This document shows, in pieces, positions 25,692 to 34,184 of a stretch of DNA of 64,000 bases (position 1 is the stretch's first letter; every line of letters begins with the position of its first letter). A program made the position numbers and the translations under genes. The notes beneath the pieces are model-generated. The model did no database searches and was not told the DNA's origin. It worked only from the letters and a program-made list of their open reading frames with translations. Source of the stretch: Paenibacillus oralis (lineage in GTDB: Bacteria > Bacillota > Bacilli > Paenibacillales > Paenibacillaceae); NCBI RefSeq assembly GCF_003863965.1, contig NZ_RRCN01000001.1, positions 5,476,304 through 5,540,303 on the forward strand. The letters run 5' to 3'.

Positions 25692-26393
25692 GTGAGGGGA
25701 ATTAAAGCGATTTTGATCATCGACGACGAAAAAGAAATCCGCGAGCTGCTGGGGATCTATCTGAAAAATTACGGTTATGGCACCTTTGAAGCCGAAAACG
25801 GGCAGGAAGCGCTTGAACTTTTTCAAAGGGAGCGGATCGATTTGGTCCTGGCCGACGTGATGATGCCCGAAATGGATGGCATTGAATTGCTCCGGAAAAT
25901 GCGGCAGGACTCCCATATCCCTTTTCTGTTTATTTCCGCCAAATCCGACGATATGGACAAAATTAACGGGCTCCAGCTCGGAGCGGATGATTATATCGGC
26001 AAGCCCTTTAATCCGCTGGAGGTGGTCAGCCGGGTTCAGGCTTTGTTTCGCCGTGCGGAATCGTACCAGACGCCGGAACAGCGGGATCGGGAGTTTATCG
26101 AAATCGGCGACGTCGCCCTGGATCTTCTGAGCTGCAAGCTGTACAAGCGGGGAGAGTACAAGGAGACAACTTCTTATGAATTTAAAATTTTGGCGCTGCT
26201 GATGAAAAACGCGGGACGGGTTTTTACAAAAGCGCATATTTACGAGCAGGTATGGGGCGAGGAATATATGGGGGATGAAAATCTGGTGATGGTCTATATC
26301 AGCAAAATCCGCGAAAAGATCGAAGACAACCCGAGAAAACCCGTGCATCTCGTGACGATTAGGGGGCTCGGCTACCGTTTTGAAAAAGCATAA
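25692..26393 (+). CDS. OmpR/PhoB-family response regulator
   Basis: A 233-aa two-domain regulator. The receiver has the acidic pocket IIDDEKE and the phosphoacceptor aspartate in VLADVMMPEMDG (about residue 55), with KPFNPLE as the conserved lysine. The C-terminal winged helix contains TSYEFKILALLMKNAGRVFT and ends with IRGLGYRFEKA. The GTG start at 25692 is the best choice although its ribosome site is poor. It overlaps the kinase gene by 14 bases. The phased repeats upstream of the hydrolase at 23513 are a candidate target. Confidence 0.93.
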   Translation: MRGIKAILIIDDEKEIRELLGIYLKNYGYGTFEAENGQEALELFQRERIDLVLADVMMPEMDGIELLRKMRQDSHIPFLFISAKSDDMDKINGLQLGADDYIGKPFNPLEVVSRVQALFRRAESYQTPEQRDREFIEIGDVALDLLSCKLYKRGEYKETTSYEFKILALLMKNAGRVFTKAHIYEQVWGEEYMGDENLVMVYISKIREKIEDNPRKPVHLVTIRGLGYRFEKA

Positions 26394-27756
26394 CCGAAAT
26401 GCCGGCAAGCGGCCGCTCAAGCGTTTGTTTCTGTTGAATTATACAGCGATTACTGGCCTTGTGCTAGCGTCGATCATCTTGGCTTTGCTCAATATGGATT
26501 TCCTGATGAACCGTTTTTTCGACAAAACTCCGGATTTTAAGCAAATCAGCGCGGCCGATCTGTACGAAGCGGACGGGACTTTAAATGGAACCTTGCTCGA
26601 CCGGTACAGCGGCTGGCTGGAGCTTTTGGATGAAGAGGGGAATGTCATCGCCACGGAAGGGCAGAAACAGGACGATATCGCTGCCTACGGCGGAGACCGG
26701 CTTTTTGCCGAAATTGACATGTACCGCAATGATCACTTTATTACCTATCATCCTTATTTGGTGGAAGGACCAAATGGCGAGCGGTACGTCCTATTATGGA
26801 AAACCCCCGAACTAAACGATAAGATGCTTCTTGCCGTCGGTATTTTTGCGAGTTCCCTGCTCGTGTTCCTGATGGGGGCTCTGTTCTTCTACACGCGGTA
26901 TTCCGTCCGGCAAATGAAGAAGCCGCTCCAGCAAATCGCCCAAGGCATCGGGGAGATGCAACGGTTCCACTACGAGAAGCGGCTCCATTTTGACGCCGAA
27001 CAGGAATTTGCGGAAATTCGCGACGCTTTTAACGACATGGCCGAACGTCTGCAGCTGGCGTCCGCGGCCAAAGAAACGGCCGAAAAGAACAAGCAGAATC
27101 TGCTGCTGCACCTGTCTCACGATCTGAAAACACCGATTACATCGATATTGGGTTACTCCCAGCTGTTGCTGGACAACCCGCCGGCGGACGAAAAAGATCG
27201 GCGGAAATATGTCCAATACATTCTCAATAAATCCTCCTATATGAGTAAATTGATCCTGGATTTATTTGAGCTGGCGAAATTGGATGACGAGCAACTGAAG
27301 CTTAATCTGCAAAAAGTGAATCTGACGAAGTGGTACCAGCAAAAAATCGCGGAATTTTACCCCGAAATCGAACATCACGGCTTCCGCTTGCGCGCAGAAA
27401 TTCCGGAAACTCCGCTGTATGTCATGGTGGACCTGGTGCATATGGACCGCGTAGTTGCCAATCTGATCGGAAATGCGCTGAAGTACAATCCGCGGGGAAC
27501 CGAACTTTATGCGTCATGCGAGGAAAAGGACGGAAAAGCCATCCTGTGGCTCGGGGATAGCGGGTTAGGCTTCCCGGAGCAGGAAAGGGAGCGGCTATTT
27601 GAGGAATTTGTACGCGGTACTGCTTCCGGGAAGGAGGGCACGGGCCTGGGGCTGGCGATATGCCGAAAAATCATTGAGCGTCACCAAGGCGCCATGGAAC
27701 TTGTGAGTGATGCGGACTATCCGACATTGTTCCGGATTCATTTGCCAAGCGTTTAA
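26380..27756 (+). CDS. Sensor histidine kinase
   Basis: A 458-aa membrane kinase. Two membrane segments (residues about 15-37 and 150-172) flank an extracellular sensor of about 110 residues, followed by a HAMP-like linker. The HisKA box is HLSHDLKTPITSILGYSQ with the phosphoacceptor His at about 247, and the ATPase domain has the N box LIGNALKYN, then GDSGLGF and GTGLGLAICRK. It starts with TTG 26380 inside the regulator gene and pairs with it. The stimulus is unknown; a cell-wall signal would fit the surface enzyme upstream and the wall-binding lipoprotein downstream. Confidence 0.92.
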   Translation: MKKHNRNAGKRPLKRLFLLNYTAITGLVLASIILALLNMDFLMNRFFDKTPDFKQISAADLYEADGTLNGTLLDRYSGWLELLDEEGNVIATEGQKQDDIAAYGGDRLFAEIDMYRNDHFITYHPYLVEGPNGERYVLLWKTPELNDKMLLAVGIFASSLLVFLMGALFFYTRYSVRQMKKPLQQIAQGIGEMQRFHYEKRLHFDAEQEFAEIRDAFNDMAERLQLASAAKETAEKNKQNLLLHLSHDLKTPITSILGYSQLLLDNPPADEKDRRKYVQYILNKSSYMSKLILDLFELAKLDDEQLKLNLQKVNLTKWYQQKIAEFYPEIEHHGFRLRAEIPETPLYVMVDLVHMDRVVANLIGNALKYNPRGTELYASCEEKDGKAILWLGDSGLGFPEQERERLFEEFVRGTASGKEGTGLGLAICRKIIERHQGAMELVSDADYPTLFRIHLPSV

Positions 27757-27808
27757 TCTCCATAAAAACCACACACTTTCTTCATCTTCTCTGTTTAAAA
27801 TAGTTATC

Positions 27809-27829
27809 ACCTAATAATACCAATTAGGT
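27809..27829. promoter_or_regulatory. Palindrome upstream of CW-binding lipoprotein
   Basis: ACCTAAT and ATTAGGT form a perfect 7-bp inverted repeat separated by seven bases, 28 bases before the start codon. It is followed only by A/T-rich sequence, so it fits an operator better than a terminator. Confidence 0.4.
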
Positions 27830-27856
27830 AATAATGAGAATTTGCAGGAGGTTTGC

Positions 27857-29098
27857 ATGAAGAAATCTGTCAAGCTTGGCACGGCGGTTTTGGCTGCGAT
27901 GTTGGTGTTGTCGGCATGTACCAATACGGGCGGCAAGGAGGCAGCGGATGAAGCGAAGGTGGGAGGAACCGCCGTTCAAACCGCGGATGAAACCAAAGCG
28001 GGTGGGACCGCGGCGGCCGTTCCATGGATTGCCTCCAAAAATACGACCCGGATCAACACCGATGATCCCGTGGCAGCAGCGGTAGCGGTTTCCCGTTCGC
28101 TATGGATGGCGACCGGTGAAGATAACCGGCCCGGAAGCGTCATTCTCACCTCTGCGGAGAATTGGCAAAATGCCGTGGTCAGCGCCGATTTGATCCATCA
28201 TCCAAGCAATGGCCCGATTTTGTTTGTGAACAAAGACGGCGTTCCCGAAGCCACGGCAAATGAACTAAAAAGACTCCAGCCCAGCGGTGTGGCATCCAAC
28301 CAGGGCGTTCAAGTGATTTTGGTGGGGGATCTTGGACAAGGCGTTGAAGATCAGGTGAAGGAGTTGGGCTTCAACACGGACAAACTAGCGGCCGACAATC
28401 CCGCTGCCTTGGCTAAGGCGATCGATGCCTATTACGCGAAAGTGGCCGGGGAAAACCCATCCTCCGTCATCATCGGTTCCATGGACAGTCAAGAGTACAC
28501 CATGCCGGCCATCAACTGGATCGCGCATATGCCCGAACCGCTGCTGTATGTCAAGCAGGACGAAATCCCTCAGGAAACCAAGGAGGCTTTGCAAACGCGG
28601 GGAGGCAAGGCGAATATTTACATATTGGGCCCCGAATCCGTGATTTCCGCCAAGGTTGAAAGTGAATTAAAGTCATTCGGCAATACGGTGCGCATCTCCG
28701 GAGAAGATCCATATGCCAATGCGGTCGCTTTTGCCAAATATAAAGATGAGACAACCGGGTTCGGGTGGGGGATCACCACGCCGGGACATAACTTTTCTTT
28801 TGTGAACGTCGATTCGCCGTCATTGGCTATTGCGGCCGCCCCTTTCTCCCACTTGGGAAAACACGCTCCATTACTGTGGACCGATCAAGGAGGGATGCCT
28901 GAATCGGTGATGTCCTACGTGATGTCGGTTCAGCCGGCTTACGATCAGACCCCGACGGAAGGCCCCTACAATCATGCCTGGCTGACGGGGGCGGCGGCAA
29001 CGATTAGCGAGAAGGCGCAGGGAGAAATCGATTCGATGCTGGAAATCACGGCCAAGTCGGGAGAAGGCCACGGAAATATGCACGGAACGAGCCATTGA
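27857..29098 (+). CDS. Lipoprotein with cell wall-binding repeats (CW_binding_2)
   Basis: A 413-aa exported lipoprotein. The signal peptide MKKSVKLGTAVLAAMLVL ends in the lipobox LSAC near residue 22. Repeats of the type found in clostridial cell wall-binding proteins follow: RINTDDPVAAAVAVSRSLW, ADNPAALAKAIDAYYAK and RISGEDPYANAVAFAKY, with strands such as GPILFVNKDGVPEAT. The C-terminus is His-rich (GHGNMHGTSH), hinting at metal binding. ATG 27857 follows CAGGAGG. It lies directly after a two-component system and before a small His-rich membrane protein. Function is unknown beyond wall association. Confidence 0.8.
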   Translation: MKKSVKLGTAVLAAMLVLSACTNTGGKEAADEAKVGGTAVQTADETKAGGTAAAVPWIASKNTTRINTDDPVAAAVAVSRSLWMATGEDNRPGSVILTSAENWQNAVVSADLIHHPSNGPILFVNKDGVPEATANELKRLQPSGVASNQGVQVILVGDLGQGVEDQVKELGFNTDKLAADNPAALAKAIDAYYAKVAGENPSSVIIGSMDSQEYTMPAINWIAHMPEPLLYVKQDEIPQETKEALQTRGGKANIYILGPESVISAKVESELKSFGNTVRISGEDPYANAVAFAKYKDETTGFGWGITTPGHNFSFVNVDSPSLAIAAAPFSHLGKHAPLLWTDQGGMPESVMSYVMSVQPAYDQTPTEGPYNHAWLTGAAATISEKAQGEIDSMLEITAKSGEGHGNMHGTSH

Positions 29099-29117
29099 AA
29101 TATGCAGCTGCTTTGGC

Positions 29118-29150
29118 GCAAACACGGTTCTTTTGAACCGTGTTTGCTTG
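29118..29150 (+). terminator. Terminator after CW-binding lipoprotein
   Basis: GCAAACACGGTTC pairs perfectly with GAACCGTGTTTGC around TTTT, followed by TTGTTT. Confidence 0.85.
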
Positions 29151-29237
29151 TTTATTCGCTTTTTCCACATCGTTTCTACACATTCCTTTTGTAGAATGAA
29201 CTTATCATAGGTTGAAACAATGAAGGAGGAAGGCAAA

Positions 29238-29441
29238 ATGGATTGGTCTTGGTTGCTGGTGCTGGTTTGCCCGCTGATGATGATTTTTATGATGTTTGGT
29301 ATGAAGGGACACGGGCATGGTCATGGGGGAGGGGATCAGGCGCATCATTCGGCAAACGAACAAGCGATTCGGGCGGAACTGGACGAGCTTAAATCGCAGA
29401 ACGAACAAATAAAGCAAGCGCTCCAAAAGCTGTCCCGGTAA
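29238..29441 (+). CDS. Small His-rich membrane protein (DUF2933-like)
   Basis: A 67-aa protein with one N-terminal membrane helix (WLLVLVCPLMMIFMMFGM), a His/Gly-rich stretch (KGHGHGHGGG, then HH) and a C-terminal coiled-coil-like helix (LDELKSQNEQIKQAL). It resembles the DUF2933 family often found near copper or heavy-metal genes. ATG 29238 follows GAAGGAGGAAGG. The Met-rich helix and His cluster suggest metal ions, but no efflux pump is in sight. Confidence 0.7.
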   Translation: MDWSWLLVLVCPLMMIFMMFGMKGHGHGHGGGDQAHHSANEQAIRAELDELKSQNEQIKQALQKLSR

Positions 29442-29476
29442 AGGAGTTCTTACAAGAACGCGTAAGAACGGCCTCG

Positions 29477-29658
29477 TTGGAAATATCCAATAGAAATGGA
29501 AAATAGATGGTAATTACAGCGGCTTGATTGGATATTTCCAATAGATAAGGATCGTCAGGGCGCAAAATGAGCGGTTTGAGAGAAATCTATTGGATTTTTT
29601 CCAATTAGAGTCCCAAATTGCGTCCGTTGTCCGTCAATCAATTGGATTTTTTCCAATG
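29477..29658. repeat. Four palindromic TTGGA-TCCAA repeats
   Basis: Imperfect copies of ATTGGATTTTTTCCAAT lie at about 29477-29493, 29526-29544, 29588-29606 and 29639-29658, about 50 bases apart. Each is a 5-6 bp inverted repeat with an A/T centre. The gap 29442-29721 holds no ORF. They may be a dispersed repeat family or an operator cluster for the adjacent two-component system. Confidence 0.6.
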
Positions 29659-29748
29659 GGCGTTTTGCGTTAGGTTCGATCTGGCGTCCTGCCAATACGT
29701 TTTTAAGCTATAATATCATGTATGTGTATATGTAATGGGGGTGCCGCA

Positions 29749-30456
29749 GTGTCAAAGCTACAGGTGCTGGTTGTGGACGATGAATGGAATATGCGCAATT
29801 TGCTGCGCATCTATTTGACGCGAGAAGGATTTGAGGTGAAAGAGGCCACGAATGGCTACGAAGCTTTAGCCATGGCGGCGAAACATCAATTTGACGTCAT
29901 TTTGCTGGACATTATGCTGCCGGATATGGACGGGTGGCAAGTTTGCAAAAAGATCCGGGAAAATGACAACGTTGCTATTCTGATGCTCACCGCGCGTTCC
30001 GAAACCAAGGATAAAGTGCATGGGCTTGGCATCGGCGCGGACGACTATTTGACCAAGCCGTTCGAGCAGGAGGAATTGCTCGCACGGGTTTACGCTTTAA
30101 TCCGCCGTTCGGCGATCGCGCAAATTGCCGTCAAACAGGAGCCTGTATTGGAGTTTGGCCATCTTCGAATCCTGCCTGAAGGCAGGGAGGTTTATATCCA
30201 TAACACCCCGGTGGAATTCACCCTGAAAGAGTTCGATTTGTTTCTGACGTTTGCTAAAAACGGGCAGCGCGCATTTAGCCGTGAGGAATTGGTGGGCTTG
30301 ATTTGGGGAAGCGAATACGAGGGGGAGATCCGGGTTGTTGACACGCATATCAAAAATATCCGGGAGAAGACCCACAGAGCGGAGCTCGGGTTTAATCCGA
30401 TTCAAACCGTGTGGGGAGTAGGCTATAAATGGAACGGAGCGGGCACTTCCAAATGA
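29749..30456 (+). CDS. OmpR/PhoB-family response regulator
   Basis: A 235-aa regulator. The receiver begins LQVLVVDDEWNMRNL and has the phosphoacceptor aspartate in ILLDIMLPDMDG (about residue 54) and KPFEQEE. The winged-helix domain contains FTLKEFDLFLTFAKNG, VVDTHIKNIREK and VWGVGYKW. GTG 29749 follows AATGGGGGTG at about six bases; an ATG at 29722 is in frame but lies close to a TATAAT-like box at about 29710. It overlaps the kinase start. Confidence 0.93.
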   Translation: MSKLQVLVVDDEWNMRNLLRIYLTREGFEVKEATNGYEALAMAAKHQFDVILLDIMLPDMDGWQVCKKIRENDNVAILMLTARSETKDKVHGLGIGADDYLTKPFEQEELLARVYALIRRSAIAQIAVKQEPVLEFGHLRILPEGREVYIHNTPVEFTLKEFDLFLTFAKNGQRAFSREELVGLIWGSEYEGEIRVVDTHIKNIREKTHRAELGFNPIQTVWGVGYKWNGAGTSK

Positions 30457-31862
30457 GCGGGAATAAAATAGGCTTTAAGCTCGGCCTCGTCATTCTCGCG
30501 GCTTTTGTCGTGGTGATTATCTCGCTGGGGCTGGCCATTGACCGGATGTTTGCGAATTTCTATACTGCGGAAATGAGAACGGAGGTCAACGAACTAACGA
30601 CCCACTTTACCGCGATGAGCGAACCGCCGGATATGCTATCCGAAGAAACCATGCTGAAATTCGCCGATTTTTCCAATGTCAGCGTCCTCTATATTAACGG
30701 GCAAGGCACCGTGCTGGCGAATTCCGGGCCCTATGATACGGCGGAGCGCACGTTTATTAAACCAATGGACGTGAAGCTGTTGTTCGCCGGGCGGACGCTC
30801 GAATCGGAACATACCGATCCGAGCGGGGAGCGGTATTTTATCGCGGCCAAACCGGTATTTGACGCAACCGGGGAAAATATAACGGCGGCCGTCTACGTTT
30901 TGTCTTCGACCAAACATATGGATGAATCGCTTTCGGCCGTACGGGGTGTTTTGGTTCTGGCGGGAGCGGGGGCGCTTCTGCTTGCCTTGGGAATCGCCTG
31001 GATCATGGCCCGGCTTTTGTCCAGGCCGCTAGTGCAAATGCAGGTCGCGACCCGCAACATTGCCGCCGGCGAGCTGGAAACGAGATTAGCGATTCAGCGG
31101 AACGATGAAATCGGTATGCTGGCGGATTCCATCAATCATCTGGCCGTGGAGCTTCAGCGGTACCGGGATACGCGGCAGGAGTTTTTTGCGAACATATCCC
31201 ACGAGTTGCGGACTCCGATCACTTATTTGGAAGGATACGCAAAAGTCCTCAAAAACCGGCTATACGATACGGAAGAGGAAAAGGACCGGTATTTGGATAT
31301 TATCCACGAAGAGGCGCTTCGTTTGGAGCATTTGGTCAATGATTTGTTTGAGCTGGCCAAAATGGAAGCAGGGAAAATCGCGTTGTCCCTGGAGTGGATC
31401 GATTTGACGGAAATTGCCGATAACGCGGTGCGCAAAGTGCAGTTGAAGGCGGCCGGCAAAGGGCTGCAGCTGCGGACGAAAATTAATAACGGCATTCCTT
31501 TGGTCTACGGAGACGGCTTGAGGACGGAGCAGATTGTGCTTAATATCCTGGAAAACGCGGTGCGTTATACGGAAAAGGGCGGCATCACCGTTGAGCTGGA
31601 CCATACCCCGGAATATGTATTTTTGGCCGTGCAGGATACCGGCATCGGAATTCCCGCAGACGAGCTCCCGCGTATTTTCGACCGGTTCTACCGCGTGGAG
31701 AAATCGCGTTCGCGGCAGCATGGAGGCACGGGACTCGGGCTGGCGATCGCCAAAAGAATGGCGGAGCTGCAGAGAGGGGAACTTTTGGTTAGCAGCGAGG
31801 TTGGCCAGGGGGCGAGATTCGAGCTCCGCTTTGCGTTCGAGCAGCAGGAGGAACCGGCATGA
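30453..31862 (+). CDS. Sensor histidine kinase
   Basis: A 469-aa membrane kinase with helices at about residues 7-28 and 160-183 enclosing an extracellular sensor, a HAMP domain (ARLLSRPLVQMQVATRNIAA), the HisKA box FANISHELRTPITYLEGYAK with His near 250, and an ATPase domain with ILENAVRY, VQDTGIGIP and GGTGLGLAIAKR. ATG 30453 overlaps the regulator stop as ATGA, with GGAGCGG upstream. It resembles envelope-stress or metal sensors such as BaeS/CssS, but the ligand is unknown. Confidence 0.92.
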   Translation: MSGNKIGFKLGLVILAAFVVVIISLGLAIDRMFANFYTAEMRTEVNELTTHFTAMSEPPDMLSEETMLKFADFSNVSVLYINGQGTVLANSGPYDTAERTFIKPMDVKLLFAGRTLESEHTDPSGERYFIAAKPVFDATGENITAAVYVLSSTKHMDESLSAVRGVLVLAGAGALLLALGIAWIMARLLSRPLVQMQVATRNIAAGELETRLAIQRNDEIGMLADSINHLAVELQRYRDTRQEFFANISHELRTPITYLEGYAKVLKNRLYDTEEEKDRYLDIIHEEALRLEHLVNDLFELAKMEAGKIALSLEWIDLTEIADNAVRKVQLKAAGKGLQLRTKINNGIPLVYGDGLRTEQIVLNILENAVRYTEKGGITVELDHTPEYVFLAVQDTGIGIPADELPRIFDRFYRVEKSRSRQHGGTGLGLAIAKRMAELQRGELLVSSEVGQGARFELRFAFEQQEEPA

Positions 31863-32056
31863 GAAAAACGGAATGGCTCATCGTGATCATGATCATGGGA
31901 ATGGGGTTGGGCTGCTTAATCGTCTCGGCCTCTGCTTTTCAAGAAATGTCTTTACTCCACCTCGGGCGATCCTTGGGACGTACTTGTCTTCCGATGATGG
32001 CCGCGGTTGGGATCGTGGGGCTCGTTTACTTGTATTTTCGGAGGAAGCGGAAATAA
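31859..32056 (+). CDS. Small two-helix membrane protein, unknown
   Basis: A 65-aa protein overlapping the kinase stop by four bases (ATGA). It has two hydrophobic helices (WLIVIMIMGMGLGCLIVSA and MMAAVGIVGLVYLYF) and a basic tail RRKRK placing the C-terminus inside. Translational coupling suggests it works with the kinase, perhaps as an accessory or target membrane protein. I recognise no family. Confidence 0.65.
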   Translation: MRKTEWLIVIMIMGMGLGCLIVSASAFQEMSLLHLGRSLGRTCLPMMAAVGIVGLVYLYFRRKRK

Positions 32057-32217
32057 CTCCGTAAAAGTACGATCGGGAACAGGCTTGGATACCGGTATGG
32101 CTTGACTCTTCCCATCGTAGACGGCATTAACTTTAATCGGCATCTGCCCAAGCAGCCCGTGATCGATTTGAATACGTTAAACTAGACTATAAGGCAAAGG
32201 TGGTGATTTGATTATTC

Positions 32218-32949
32218 ATGCATTATTTTGAAATGTTGTCTCGATTGGGCGAAGGGAGTGCGCATCCCGGCGGATTTGCCGCAACCATCGAGCAGTTCAA
32301 TAAGTATAAGCCGTCGGCGGATGGGACCATTCTGGAGATCGGCTGCGGTACGGGAAGAACGGCGTGTTATTTAGCCGAACAAGGATATCGGATCGTTGCT
32401 GTCGATATACATCCTGACATTTTGGATAAGGCGAAAAAGCGAGCGTCCGCAATGGGGTTGGAAGTGGATTTTCAGCTCGCAGATGCCCATGCCTTGCCTT
32501 TTCCGGATGAAACCTTCGATGCCGTTCTGGTGGAATCCGTCACCAATTTCACGCAAGCCCAGCAATCCTTATCCGAGTATTATCGGGTGCTGAAACCCGG
32601 CGGGGTATTTTACGATCGTGAGATGTTTGTCCGGCATTCAGCCCCTGCAGAAATCGTAACGGAGCTAAAATCATTTTTCCCCATGCCTTCGATCATGAGT
32701 CGGGATGAGTGGAGCGCTATATTAACGGAACGCGGCTTCACTCTGGTCGAATTCCTCGAAGTTAGCGGGTTAGGGGATGACAAACTGGGGCAACAATACG
32801 AACACCCCGATGATCATCAAATTATTGATGAAGGGTCTTTTCTGGATTTTAAACTGATGGAGTGCGCATCCCGATCCTCAAACATCATTATCGAAAATAA
32901 AGAGTATCTCGAGTACGGGATTATTAGAGCTTTTAAAGCAAAAGAGTGA
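32218..32949 (+). CDS. Class I SAM-dependent methyltransferase
   Basis: A 243-aa Rossmann-fold methyltransferase (Methyltransf_11 type). The SAM-binding motif I is ILEIGCGTGRTACYLAEQG near residue 39, the acidic motif II is VAVDIHPDIL, and motif III lies around FQLADAHALPFPDETFD. The post-motif region LKPGGVFYDREMF is typical of small-molecule methyltransferases. AAGGTGGTGA precedes ATG 32218. The 32057-32217 gap holds nothing recognisable. Substrate is unknown. Confidence 0.9.
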   Translation: MHYFEMLSRLGEGSAHPGGFAATIEQFNKYKPSADGTILEIGCGTGRTACYLAEQGYRIVAVDIHPDILDKAKKRASAMGLEVDFQLADAHALPFPDETFDAVLVESVTNFTQAQQSLSEYYRVLKPGGVFYDREMFVRHSAPAEIVTELKSFFPMPSIMSRDEWSAILTERGFTLVEFLEVSGLGDDKLGQQYEHPDDHQIIDEGSFLDFKLMECASRSSNIIIENKEYLEYGIIRAFKAKE

Positions 32950-33000
32950 ACTCGTAACGGCATCGCTTCGATCCTAATGTTATTACACAATGCAAAACGC

Positions 33001-33022
33001 GTCCGCGAAAGCGGACTTTTTT
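33001..33022 (+). terminator. Terminator after methyltransferase
   Basis: GTCCGC-GAAA-GCGGAC followed by six T is a textbook tetraloop terminator. Confidence 0.92.
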
Positions 33023-33118
33023 ATTACGTGGTTATACTTGAATTGACATCAAGGAAGAAGCTGGACGATAATTTAGGAGTGCGCCTAATATTAATATACA
33101 CCTGGGATCGGTGATGAA

Positions 33119-33460
33119 ATGGTTTTAAATTGTAAATACGAAGCGGTGTTGGAAGTACTTTTTGGCAAGTGGAAAACCGTGATTTTATTTAATCTCTTTT
33201 CCAATGGCACGATGAGATTTAGCGAGCTGCAAAAAGCCATTCCGGACATTACCAAAAAGATGCTGACGCATCATTTAAGAGAATTGGAGTATCACGATAT
33301 CGTCCATCGCGAGGTCTATCAGCAAGTGCCCCCGAAAGTTGAATACTCCATTTCGGCTTACGGAAGAAGTTTGCTGCCTGTGTTGCTTGCCATGAACGAG
33401 TGGGGAATGGCTCATGGCAAGCATTTGACTGAACTATATGGGGAAGAGTCCGATCAATAG
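33119..33460 (+). CDS. HxlR-family transcriptional regulator
   Basis: A 113-aa winged-helix protein with the HxlR signature: YEAVLEVLFGKWKTVILFNL, MRFSELQKAIPDITKKMLTHHLRELE and VEYSISAYGRSLLPVL. Unusually it lacks the conserved N-terminal CP motif but keeps one cysteine at residue 4. Such regulators respond to reactive electrophiles or redox stress and often act on a neighbouring gene. Here it converges with a DoxX-family gene, overlapping its end by seven bases, which is a likely target. Confidence 0.9.
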   Translation: MVLNCKYEAVLEVLFGKWKTVILFNLFSNGTMRFSELQKAIPDITKKMLTHHLRELEYHDIVHREVYQQVPPKVEYSISAYGRSLLPVLLAMNEWGMAHGKHLTELYGEESDQ

Positions 33461-33810
33461 AAACGTCCGATCATGACAAATATAGCCAGCGCTAAAAAAG
33501 CAATATTGGGGATCGCGTTTTTGATCTCGTTTCTCTTGATATGAAGCGCGACGGCGAGAATCAAAATCACGGAAGCCCCTAGCGCCGCTAAAGGTGTAAG
33601 CCAAGGGAGCATTCCCGTTAATTCAGGCAAGATGAAACCTAACCCCGCCAACAGATCCATATAACCGACAAATGTCACAAACGCTTTTGATGAGTCTCTT
33701 ACCCAAGGTAACATCCCGTAGGTTTTGTCATATTGAAAGACTTTCATGCCCCCGCCTGCCAAAAAAAGCAATGCCAATAAGATCTGCACAACCCACAAAG
33801 CAATATTCAT
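33454..33810 (-). CDS. DoxX-family membrane protein
   Basis: A 118-aa protein with four membrane helices. The first is ALWVVQILLALLFLAGGGMK, followed by FVTFVGYMDLLAGLGFILPEL, LAALGASVILILAVALH and NIAFLALAIFVMIGRF. DoxX-like proteins are small redox-associated membrane proteins. Its ribosome site AAGAGGAGT lies upstream of the start at 33810. It is convergent with the HxlR regulator. Confidence 0.88.
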   Translation of the reverse strand: MNIALWVVQILLALLFLAGGGMKVFQYDKTYGMLPWVRDSSKAFVTFVGYMDLLAGLGFILPELTGMLPWLTPLAALGASVILILAVALHIKRNEIKNAIPNIAFLALAIFVMIGRFY

Positions 33811-33923
33811 GCAAGTTCACTCCTCTTTTTTTAAGAACTTAAGTTGCATCATAAAGCATTGAGCTTGTGCGAACAATTAGGCACTTTATTTAAACAAGGT
33901 ATCGAAAAGTAAACCATGCGAGT

Positions 33924-33952
33924 TTGACAGTTGGAGACGTCAATGTTAATAT
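33924..33952 (+). promoter_or_regulatory. Promoter of macrolide-resistance operon
   Basis: TTGACA (33924-33929) and TAATAT (33947-33952) are separated by exactly 17 bases. Transcription should start near 33959, just upstream of the leader peptide. The adjacent 33811-33923 sequence, in the opposite direction, must hold the DoxX promoter. Confidence 0.75.
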
Positions 33953-33985
33953 GGATTACATTAAATATTAGGAGGCACGTTATCT

Positions 33986-34012
33986 ATGCTACACTCCATG
34001 CGTATTCGATAA
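33986..34012 (+). CDS. Macrolide-stalling leader peptide (MLHSMRIR)
   Basis: AGGAGG lies ten bases before an ATG that encodes the eight residues MLHSMRIR. It closely resembles the leader peptides of mef and erm attenuators (MTASMRLK and an MTHSMRLR start, from memory). In those the R/K-x-R/K motif makes macrolide-bound ribosomes stall. It precedes a terminator and the mef/msr-like genes, so inducible antitermination is expected. Confidence 0.75.
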   Translation: MLHSMRIR

Positions 34013-34021
34013 GCCGGCAAT

Positions 34022-34059
34022 AAAAAAGCAGATTAGTTTCCACTACTCTGGGCTTTTTT
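34022..34059 (+). terminator. Attenuator terminator in mef-like leader
   Basis: AAAAAAGC pairs with GCTTTTTT, extended by AGA/TCT and TAG/CTA on either side of small mismatches. It starts ten bases after the leader peptide stop, so a ribosome stalled in the leader peptide could prevent its formation. Confidence 0.7.
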
Positions 34060-34184
34060 GTGCTGCTTATTTTTGCGCGTGTAGACATAGATTGCGATAA
34101 GGATGGTTTTTTTTGCCATGCCTGAATCGCCGTGTTCTTATTCGTGATGAATGCAGACCAACTGCCCGCATGGTGGATTTGGAT

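Noticed and set aside
29477-29658. Possible CRISPR-like array
   Set aside because: Repeats are short imperfect palindromes of about 17 bases with no unique spacer pattern or cas genes.
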